From Planctomycetota bacterium (GTDB lineage Bacteria > Planctomycetota > Planctomycetia > Pirellulales > Pirellulaceae): a stretch of DNA of 32,823 nt. The notes under the pieces were generated by a model that saw only the letters and a list, made by a program, of their open reading frames with translations, ran no database searches and had not been told where the DNA came from. Positions 10,401 through 15,596 of the stretch are shown piece by piece. The position numbers and the translations under genes were made by a program. The stretch spans positions 1 through 32,823 of the forward strand of contig JAGWWZ010000043.1 of assembly GCA_018970165.1 (NCBI GenBank). Reading direction: 5' to 3'. Numbering within the stretch: position 1 is the first letter of the stretch; every line of letters starts with the position of its first letter.

Positions 10401-11606
10401 GCGACCGACGGCGACACCGCGAATAGTATCCGCTATCGTTTCTTTGGTCCCGCACCTGCCCAATTCAACATCTCGGACGATGGACACCTTACGGTCAAAG
10501 AAGGTGCAAAGCTTGATTTCGAGACGACCCCCAACTATCAGTTCTTCGTCCAGGCTTTCGATGACGGAAACCCATTGCTCTCAACGTGGGCTTCGGTTTC
10601 TGTTTCGGTCCTCAACGCCAATGAGCATGCACCGGACATCGTCACCAACACTTTGGTGATCTCAGAGAATTATCCCATTGGTGTGCCCGTGGCTCAGGTC
10701 ATTGCCACCGACCGCGACAAACAACCCGTCGCATTCTCTCTCCCATCATCCGAGACACGTTTCTCCATCAACTCCGCCACCGGTGAGATAAGCCTCAACC
10801 GAGCCGGGTTGCTGGATTTCGAGCGGAGCACTACCGAGTCGCTCACTGTTATCGTTTCCGACGTCGGCCTCCCCGGGATTCGCACGACTCAAAAGGTGAT
10901 TACGATTTCGGTTGCGAACGCCAATGAACCCCCAACATCAGCTTCGCTTGAGAGGAACAAGGTTCTGGCTAACGTTGCAGGAATCGACTTAGGTCGAATC
11001 ACCGTCCAAGACCCCGATGATCGTCCAGGTAGCATACCAACCAGTTACTCGATCACATCTCTCGACGAACGATTCCAGGTGGTTGCCGGAAACCTTCGGT
11101 TGCAGAGCGGCAAATCCTTCAAGGACTCGGATCCGCAGTTCGTGATGGTCTCACTTCTTCTCAACGACATTGCTGGTGGAACAACTCATCGAGCCGACGT
11201 ACAGATCGAAATTCTTCCCAACCCAACGCCCTGGAGGAATACCACCCGTCCCTTTGACGTGGATCTCGATGGCAGCGTTGGCCCCTTGGATGTCCTATCT
11301 GTGATCAACGTGATCAACTCAGGGCCCAGTACCCTTCCGATGCCACGTGAAGGCAACACTCTCACATCCGCTTTCGTCGATGTTGATGGTGACGGACAGG
11401 TAACTCCGCTTGATGTACTTGCAATCGTGAATATTATCAACGGGAATTCATCCGGGGGCCAAAATGAAGGGGCAGGGGAAGGGGAAGGGTCGAGGAATAT
11501 ATCCTCCAGGATGTCCTCAGTGGATGAATACTTCGCCCAGTTCGATGCCGAATCAGACCCATCGATAGTTCGGGCTCGACGTTCTGCACGTTCACGAAGC
11601 AATTAA
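7413..11606 (+). CDS. Secreted multidomain protein: metzincin-like domain, cadherin-like repeats, dockerin
   Basis: A 1397-aa exported protein. ATG 7413 has GGAG 8 nt upstream; a GTG at 7404 would overlap that site. The basic N-terminus ends in FLFESLETRTLMAS (residues 27-40), like the planctomycete LEPR-XLL motif of exported giants. A short Gly/Ser/Ala-rich linker follows. A metallopeptidase-like domain has HEVGHTLGLNHDG (H239, E240, H243, H249), the full metzincin zinc signature, with WGPIMGAGF downstream as a plausible Met-turn. Then come beta-rich domains: a pre-peptidase-like segment, Ig/cadherin-like repeats with calcium motifs (DFETD, RATDNG, VQDVNEF, ANEHAPD), and from about residue 1280 a type I dockerin with two DxDxDG loops (DVDLDGSVGPLDV, then DVDGDGQVTPLDV). 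The tail is Arg/Ser-rich. It is probably a calcium-stabilised surface or cell-wall protein; proteolytic activity is inferred, not shown. Confidence 0.8.
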   Translation: MFKASRRTRLLFNRRSVQTRRQLRRLFLFESLETRTLMASDTTTLNGLPVGVAAVAPPWNWEQSAAGGSAAGGSASGGIGSGVGTIALSDTFKLHSRPTATKTIFLDFDGFTARFTPWRPNGEIVSPPYDFDRNPNSFSDRELLEIQATWQRVASDFAPFDVNVTTEDPGEDALVFTGGTDDRWGMRVVITTNDEPARGTGGVAFLNSFRSGFNRAGASDTPCYAFNISPESTAQTISHEVGHTLGLNHDGDRSQQGVAGEYYFGHGTGETSWGPIMGAGFGRNLTQWSSGGYLNSTNSEDDLSIIVKPNNGFGFIPDEFGNSQGTASELSGPIDANSRSVISQLGRIERNNDFDFFRIQVGSGLLELTIDPYISQVWTKKPDGSFVSSLERSQFIEGTNLDIEARLLDESGNVVAVSNPANSLKAEFRLDLSPGIYFLSIDGVGFGNPLVAPPSGYTDYGSLGKYLISGSFPVAFGIAVTSSVLTYTENDPPKPITDTAKVIDNFPGSYATGSLLIGINPAAGATDVISLNLTGSPDLTQVGSQLSFRGTSIGNLVKLSESSFRVDFNSRTTKESIEAIVQAIRFEAKGDTPDTFARSIQITLTKGSARGSTNLQLNVISVNDRPLALVAPMNDINEDDLNSAGTKVDVLIDRGVVDLDITKAKAIVLTGVPASPGKWQFDVGRGWTDLGPVSATSGLVLGPTAGLRFVPSKDFFGAVPALRYLALDPTYVGLTSSATRSVFIDTRTIIAPDSVSVTSGEIRQTVRPVNDPPVAREPFPSESVIQDKLLQFTLPANLFNDVDDTVLTLSAFTGPGVPLPKWLTFNAASRTFVGTPSNEDVGVRQFIVRATDPAGAFGDLPVTIDIINVNDKPTSIQVVGNPVPENVMGAFVGKLIAIDPDPNDSVTWSIADNPGNRFEIRGNELFLSTIFSFDFETDRSAKVTIRATDNGSPPLFLDQEITVNVQDVNEFSPDLRPIFFSVAETASSGTEVGKVVATDGDTANSIRYRFFGPAPAQFNISDDGHLTVKEGAKLDFETTPNYQFFVQAFDDGNPLLSTWASVSVSVLNANEHAPDIVTNTLVISENYPIGVPVAQVIATDRDKQPVAFSLPSSETRFSINSATGEISLNRAGLLDFERSTTESLTVIVSDVGLPGIRTTQKVITISVANANEPPTSASLERNKVLANVAGIDLGRITVQDPDDRPGSIPTSYSITSLDERFQVVAGNLRLQSGKSFKDSDPQFVMVSLLLNDIAGGTTHRADVQIEILPNPTPWRNTTRPFDVDLDGSVGPLDVLSVINVINSGPSTLPMPREGNTLTSAFVDVDGDGQVTPLDVLAIVNIINGNSSGGQNEGAGEGEGSRNISSRMSSVDEYFAQFDAESDPSIVRARRSARSRSN
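7602..7646 (+). repeat. Three 15-bp tandem repeats coding a Gly/Ser/Ala linker
   Basis: Unit AGTGCGGCTGGGGGA occurs at 7602-7616, 7617-7631 and 7632-7646, with single changes in copies 2 and 3. It encodes the SAAGG-type linker between the export motif and the metallopeptidase-like domain and may vary in copy number. Confidence 0.85.
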
Positions 11607-11633
11607 CCACTCAACCTATCCACCCCGTGGGGC

Positions 11634-11661
11634 TTGCGTCTTTCCGATCCAAGCCCATACT
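11634..11661 (+). promoter_or_regulatory. Weak promoter-like match before the aroF leader ORF
   Basis: TTGCGT (11634-11639), a 16-bp spacer and CATACT (11656-11661). The -35 match is poor (3/6) and the -10 moderate (4/6). If real, the start point would fall on or next to ATG 11668, giving a leaderless or nearly leaderless transcript, which would fit the lack of a properly spaced Shine-Dalgarno for the leader peptide. Confidence 0.2.
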
Positions 11662-11667
11662 TAAGGC

Positions 11668-11757
11668 ATGAGTCAACCACACATTCCTGCAACTCTTGAA
11701 TTTTACGACTACTTTGTCTCTGAGTTTTCCGACGAGGCGAGGTTGGCGGGAGCGTAG
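11668..11757 (+). CDS. Candidate aromatic-amino-acid leader peptide of aroF
   Basis: A 29-codon ORF from ATG 11668 to TAG 11755-11757, starting 106 nt before an aroF-proximal terminator ends its stem. It begins MSQPHIPATL and continues EFYDYFVSEF: residues 12, 13, 15, 16 and 20 are Phe or Tyr, five aromatic residues within nine codons (11701-11727). That clustering is what leader peptides of Phe/Tyr-controlled operons look like. Its last codons (agg ttg gcg) contain the antiterminator arm. An AAGG at 11663-11666 is too close to the ATG to be a good Shine-Dalgarno, which is a weakness of the call. No homology to a named leader peptide is claimed; the assignment rests on composition, position and the RNA pairing described for 11733-11820. 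Confidence 0.6.
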   Translation: MSQPHIPATLEFYDYFVSEFSDEARLAGA

Positions 11758-11820
11758 ACGCAGCGACGCAAATGGAACACCGACCAAGCCTCGAGGCCCT
11801 CTGACCCCGAGGCTTTTTTT
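11733..11820 (+). promoter_or_regulatory. Attenuator: antiterminator and terminator arms upstream of aroF
   Basis: Two exclusive RNA structures can be drawn. Terminator: AAGCCTCG (11786-11793) with CGAGGCTT (11808-11815) and seven Ts to 11820. Antiterminator: CGAGGTTGG (11738-11746, within the last codons of the leader ORF) with CCAAGCCTCG (11784-11793), 9 bp with one bulged G (11788); an alternative register uses CGAGGC (11733-11738) with GCCTCG. A ribosome stalled on the Phe/Tyr codons at 11701-11717 would leave 11738-11746 free and favour readthrough. A ribosome reaching the stop at 11755 would cover that arm and allow termination. This is the logic of trp/phe attenuation. The pairing is seen in the sequence; function is inferred. 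Confidence 0.6.
11786..11820 (+). terminator. Intrinsic terminator 5' of aroF
   Basis: An 8-bp perfect stem AAGCCTCG/CGAGGCTT (11786-11793 and 11808-11815), 14-nt loop that can add two G-C pairs, and a T7 tract (11814-11820). It lies 43 nt before the aroF ATG and about 180 nt after the dockerin gene stop. Its location, after a short aromatic-rich ORF, suggests a regulatory attenuator rather than the simple end of the dockerin transcript, though it could serve both. Confidence 0.8.
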
Positions 11821-11862
11821 ATGGAAACAATCAATGGCTTGGATAGGAGCACTTAAACCAAC

Positions 11863-12879
11863 ATGATCGTCGTTATGGAACCCAATGCCGCGGATGAAAA
11901 AATTGACAACGTGGCTCGACGAGTGACGGAATTGGGACTCAAAGCCCATGTTATTCGCGGTACAGAGCGAACCGTGATCGCTGCGGTCGGCGATGAACGC
12001 AAAATCAAGATTGAGTCCTTTGAGCGGTTCCCGGGTGTCGCGGAGGTTCTCCCAATTTTGGCTCCGTATAAAATGGCGTCGAAGGAACTTCGCAAGGAGC
12101 CAACGCAAGTTGTTGTGCGGGGATTTCGTGCTGGTGCAGGAAATGTTGGTGTCATGGGAGGCCCCTGCTCGGTGGAGGATGAGGAACAAATCGTCGCCTG
12201 CGCTCGAGCGGTCAAGGCTTCGGGTGGAACGGCCCTGCGAGGAGGGGCTTTCAAGCCTCGGACAAGCCCGTATGCCTTTCAAGGAATGAAGGAGGACGGG
12301 CTGAAGTTGCTCGATCTCGCCCGCCAGGAGACCGGCCTAGCGGTTGTTACTGAAGTGATGACCGCAGAGGATGTCCCGCTCGTGGCGAAGTATGCCGATA
12401 TCCTCCAAATCGGAGCTCGCAACATGCAAAACTATCGTCTGTTGGAAGCCGTAGGCCGATCCGGCCGAGCTGTCTTGCTCAAGCGTGGCCCCAGTGCGAC
12501 GATCGAAGAATGGCTCCTGGCCGCTGAGTATATCCTCAACGAAGGAAATCCAGATGTGATGCTGTGCGAGCGGGGCATCCGTACATTTGAAACACACACA
12601 CGATTCACGCTCCCGTTGGCCACGGTCCCGTTCCTGCATCGCAAGACCCACCTTCCGGTCATCGTCGACCCAAGCCACGGCACTGGCCACTCGTATTTGG
12701 TCACCGATATGGCTGCAGCAAGCGTTGCAGCAGGCGCTGATGGACTCATGGTCGAAATGCATCCGATTCCCGAAAAAGCGTTAAGCGATGGCTATCAGTC
12801 GCTGGACTTTGCACAGTTCGATGAAATGATGATCCGGTGCCGAACGATCGCAACTGCGATAGGAAAGACTTTAGGTTAG
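11863..12879 (+). CDS. aroF: 3-deoxy-7-phosphoheptulonate (DAHP) synthase, class I beta
   Basis: First enzyme of the shikimate pathway: it condenses phosphoenolpyruvate and erythrose-4-phosphate to DAHP. The protein is 338 aa, the length of the Thermotoga-type enzyme with an N-terminal ACT/ferredoxin-like regulatory domain (residues 1-70), which in that family gives feedback control by Tyr or Phe. The barrel carries VMGGPCSVE (98-105, with metal ligand C102), LRGGAFKPRTSPYAFQG (125-141), ILQIGARNMQNYRLL, VLLKRG and MLCERGIRTFE. An AGGAG at 11845-11849 is 13 nt before the ATG, a long spacing. The gene is preceded by the leader ORF and terminator at 11668-11820, pointing to transcriptional attenuation in addition to allosteric control. 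The next gene starts 48 nt downstream. Confidence 0.95.
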   Translation: MIVVMEPNAADEKIDNVARRVTELGLKAHVIRGTERTVIAAVGDERKIKIESFERFPGVAEVLPILAPYKMASKELRKEPTQVVVRGFRAGAGNVGVMGGPCSVEDEEQIVACARAVKASGGTALRGGAFKPRTSPYAFQGMKEDGLKLLDLARQETGLAVVTEVMTAEDVPLVAKYADILQIGARNMQNYRLLEAVGRSGRAVLLKRGPSATIEEWLLAAEYILNEGNPDVMLCERGIRTFETHTRFTLPLATVPFLHRKTHLPVIVDPSHGTGHSYLVTDMAAASVAAGADGLMVEMHPIPEKALSDGYQSLDFAQFDEMMIRCRTIATAIGKTLG

Positions 12880-12927
12880 TCTTCTCGGGATCCGTGTGAA
12901 ACGACTTGCGGAGGTTCTTCAATCCCC

Positions 12928-13665
12928 ATGGACGAAGTATTGGCAAAGCGGCTTCCGCCATCCCTGCCGATTCTTCGGGTTTTGGAAAACGTACACCCAT
13001 GCTCCTACCTCGCAGATCGTACCGCCAACATGCCCCTGATCTTGCCGAGTCGCTACCTATCGACCGATGAGTTTGATCAGGTGCTCGCTCATGGCTTGCG
13101 ACGATCGGGATACTTCACCTACCTGACCACATGCGATGGTTGCAAAGCTTGCGAGCCAACGCGTGTCGAAGTCGCTCGCTTTCGTTGGAGCTACTCATGG
13201 CGACGAATCCTTAAACGGGGAGACCAGGCGCTACAAGTCCATTTCGGAGAACCGGACTACAGCGATGAAAAACTGCGATTGTTCAACATGCATCGCAACC
13301 AACGCGAACTCGGTCAAGGGGATCGAGCGTATGAAGCGTCCGACTACGAAGGCTTTCTCGTCGATACTTGCTGCGACTCAACGTTCGAAATCCAGTTTCG
13401 CAAAGAGGATCAATTGGTCGCAGTATCGATTGTCGATTGCGGTACGGAATCCTTGTCAGCCGTATACACGTACTTCGATCCAAAATTCGAGAAACTATCG
13501 CTCGGCACGTACGCGATTCTCAAGCAGATGCAATTGGCGGAAAATACCGGACGCAAGTATGTCTACCTCGGGCTTTATGTGGCTGAAAATCAGCACCTGA
13601 ACTACAAAGCCCGCTTCACACCCCAGGAACGCTTAATCGATGGCCGATGGGTCACGTTCGAGTAA
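12928..13665 (+). CDS. bpt: Aspartate/glutamate leucyl(arginyl)transferase, Bpt/Ate family
   Basis: A 245-aa protein of the bacterial N-degron aminoacyl-tRNA-protein transferase family. These enzymes add Leu (Bpt) or Arg (Ate) from charged tRNA to proteins with acidic N-termini and so mark them for ClpAP-type degradation. Typical features: an N-terminal HPCSYLADRTANMPLIL segment with C25, FTYLTTCDGCKACEPTRVEV with C69, C72 and C75, the basic RFRWSYSWRRILKR, and a C-terminal acyltransferase (GNAT-like) half with SIVDCGTESLSAVYTYFDP, SLGTYAILKQMQLA and YVYLGLYV. The length equals the usual ~240. A GGAGG at 12910-12914 lies 13 nt before the ATG. Whether it transfers Leu or Arg cannot be decided from sequence. 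It is likely in the aroF transcript. Confidence 0.85.
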   Translation: MDEVLAKRLPPSLPILRVLENVHPCSYLADRTANMPLILPSRYLSTDEFDQVLAHGLRRSGYFTYLTTCDGCKACEPTRVEVARFRWSYSWRRILKRGDQALQVHFGEPDYSDEKLRLFNMHRNQRELGQGDRAYEASDYEGFLVDTCCDSTFEIQFRKEDQLVAVSIVDCGTESLSAVYTYFDPKFEKLSLGTYAILKQMQLAENTGRKYVYLGLYVAENQHLNYKARFTPQERLIDGRWVTFE

Positions 13666-13681
13666 CGGAGTATTCTCTCGC

Positions 13682-13745
13682 CTCGAATGGCTCCCAGTAC
13701 TCGAATGGCTCCCAGTACTCGAACGGCTCCCAGTACTCGAACGGC
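13682..13745 (+). repeat. 18-bp tandem repeat, 3.6 copies, between bpt and prfB
   Basis: Unit CTCGAATGGCTCCCAGTA at 13682-13699 and 13700-13717, a copy with one C for T at 13718-13735, and ten bases of a fourth at 13736-13745. It fills most of the 93-bp gap between two convergent genes. No spacers are present, so it is not a CRISPR. No convincing terminator is seen here for either gene. Confidence 0.9.
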
Positions 13746-13758
13746 GATGCGAGCTTGG

Positions 13759-14869
13759 CTAGTTTTGCTGCATATGCAACATGCGATGCCTTAAGAACGA
13801 ATCCAAGAACCCCTGGATCTCTCCTCCGACAACCGCATGAAAATTCCCTATCTGAAACCCTGTCCGGGCGTCTTTCACTCGCTGATCCGGATGAAGGAAG
13901 TAGTTTCGAATCTGCGAGCCGAAGCCCGTTATCGATTTGCTTTGATACTTGGCTAGTTGCTCAGCCTCTCGCTTCTCTTCTTCGATACGAGCCAGTCTCG
14001 CTCGCAACATCTTCCACGCATGATACCGATTCTTGTGCTGACTCCGCTCGTTCTGGCATTGAACCACAATTCCGGTGGGCATGTGGGTTAGTCGAATCGC
14101 TGAACTGGTTTTGTTCACGTGCTGTCCCCCGGCACCCGAGGCACGGAACACATCCTCTCGCACATCCTTCTCCGCAATCTCGATGTTTACGGAGTCATCA
14201 ATTTCGGGGGAGACATCGACTGCGGCAAAACTGGTTTGACGTTTCCCTTCAGCGTTGTAGGGACTGATGCGCACTAATCGATGAATCCCCTCTTCACCCT
14301 TGAGATACCCATAAGCCGAATCCCCTCGTACGGCTATCGTAGCTTGCGTGATCCCCGCAGTCTCGTCGTCGGAACGATCGAGCAGTTCGACCGAGTATCC
14401 ATGCTGTTGAGCCCAAGCGACGTACATGCCCAGAAGCATTTCCGCCCAGTCGTTTGCATCGAGCCCCCCCTCACGGGCGTGAACCGAGAGAATGGCGCCG
14501 CAGTCATCATTTGGACCATTGAGAAGAGCCTTTATTTCAAGCTGCTCGACCGATTGTTCCATCTTGGTCAGTTCGCGATCGACCTCTGCGAGAACCCCTT
14601 CATCCTCACCAGCCATCTGCAACAATTCGTTTAGATCCTCGCAACCGGCGATCACTTGCTTGAGTGGATCGACCACTCCTCGCAGTGTCTTTAGTTCCTG
14701 AACGACCCCCTGGGCCTTGTCCGGCTGATCCCAAAACGTCGGCTCAACCATCATGGCCTCTAGTTCGACGATGCGGGCAATTTTTTTGTCGTAGTCAAAG
14801 CCCCCCTCGCAACGGCAACAGCCGCTCGCGGAGACTGGCAATTCGCAACTCGCAATTCGGGGTATTCAT
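13759..14869 (-). CDS. prfB: Peptide chain release factor 2 (programmed +1 frameshift)
   Basis: RF2 recognises UGA and UAA and releases the peptide with its GGQ motif. It is encoded in two frames: ATG 14869 down to the CTT codon at 14800-14798 (24 codons, MNTPNCELR...PLRGGL), then an in-frame TGA (14797-14795). Slipping one base past U14797 continues with GAC (14796) to TAG 13761-13759, so the CDS is complement(13759-14796 joined to 14798-14869), 369 aa. E. coli RF2 has the same arrangement at codon 26 and resumes with the same DYD. GAGQHVNKT-type motif GAGGQHVNKTSSAI is intact. The stop-recognition loop reads RISPYNAEGKRQTSF, i.e. SPY where SPF is usual. A single-frame start near 14841 would give a false N-terminus. 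Autoregulation: low RF2 favours the frameshift. Confidence 0.95.
14793..14808 (-). promoter_or_regulatory. prfB programmed +1 frameshift site
   Basis: Read on the minus strand: GAGGGGGG (14808-14801), CTT (14800-14798), TGA (14797-14795), then C. This is the known prfB signal: an internal Shine-Dalgarno-like purine run, slippery CUU, in-frame UGA followed by C. In E. coli three nucleotides separate AGGGGG from CUU; here the G run abuts CUU, so the pairing register with 16S rRNA may differ. Confidence 0.93.
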
Positions 14870-15141
14870 GGATTTCCCGGGGTTCTCGTAAGGGCAACAA
14901 TCGGCACATCCGATCCGGTTTAAATCGTATCCCAAGCAGGCGATCGGTCCAAGGGCTCCATCAAATGGTAAAGAGGTTCCCCAGTGAATTTTGGACACAG
15001 GGATTCTACGGAACAGGGGTAGAAACCGGTGAGCTTTTTTCATAAGCATCTTTTGCCCAGGTGCGTTCGCTACATGCACTCCCCAGTTGTGCATAGAATC
15101 GTAGCCGATCGGTTCCAGGGGTGTCGTAGAGAGAAGATGGT
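14870..15141. other. Intergenic region between divergent prfB and the small membrane ORF
   Basis: About 270 bp. The minus strand stays open upstream of the prfB ATG for some 290 bp, but that extension has no family resemblance and E. coli RF2 has nearly the same number of codons before the UGA, so I leave it as non-coding. No convincing promoter, RNA gene or repeat was found. Confidence 0.4.
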
Positions 15142-15481
15142 ATGCCAGAGGTAAAAGCACTCGAGTATCGAAATCTTGTATTCGGTTTGATTGCCCTGTT
15201 GGGAATCAGTCAGTTTCTGTTCTCGATCGTATTGATGGCAGAACGTTATCCTGAGAAATATCGTTGGCATGACCAATTCATTAGCGATCTGGGTCGCACA
15301 TCCACACCATCGGGCTTGGACAACTCGTCCAACTCCAAGTTGTTCGCGATGTCCAGTCTGGTTCGTAGTGACATTCAGCACAGTGCTGGTTGTAAGCCGC
15401 TGGACTCCCTCGGAACGGCAGAAAATGCTGGCAACACAAGCCACCCAATACCAACGCAGATTGCTCAAGCGCAAGAGGTAA
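15142..15481 (+). pseudogene. Small membrane protein remnant, apparently frameshifted
   Basis: From ATG 15142 a frame encodes a helix (NLVFGLIALLGISQFLFSIV), then ERYPEKYRWHDQFISDLGRT and SKLFAMSSLV, which loosely recalls the first helix and loop of small multi-helix membrane proteins of DUF998 type. In frame, it then becomes hydrophilic and ends at TGA 15487-15489 (115 aa). In the +1 frame, a second membrane helix (VWFVVTFSTVLVV) and a basic tail (YQRRLLKRKR) run to TAA 15479-15481. A single-base shift between about 15340 and 15375 would join them into a roughly 112-aa two-helix protein. It could be a decayed gene, a sequencing error, or a short hypothetical protein. I do not know its function. 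Confidence 0.35.
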
Positions 15482-15596
15482 ACGGTTGACGGGATGGAGG
15501 AGTCCCCGCGTATCCCGCCAACCGAGGGATTCGGTGCACTGAAAACAAAAAAGAATCTACGGAAGCGAACTCAGGCAAACCCTCGTATTCGCGAGG

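Noticed and set aside
11630-11656. GGGCTTG/CAAGCCC stem after the dockerin gene as its terminator
   Set aside because: 7-bp stem with a 13-nt loop and no U-tract; too weak to call.
11821-11856. An 11-codon ORF between the terminator and aroF
   Set aside because: No aromatic clustering, no Shine-Dalgarno; ATG follows the T-tract by chance.
11611-12282. Minus-strand open frame of 223 codons across the aroF leader and 5' end
   Set aside because: Overlaps the conserved N-terminus of aroF and the terminator; no family resemblance.
13682-13745. CRISPR array
   Set aside because: The 18-bp units are directly adjacent with no spacers, and no cas gene is in the window.
13647-14267. Plus-strand open frame containing NGSQYS repeats
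   Set aside because: The repeats come from the 18-bp tandem array; the rest is antisense to prfB.
14870-15160. Upstream extension of the prfB zero frame
   Set aside because: No RF2-like sequence before ATG 14869; the 24 codons from there equal the E. coli arrangement.
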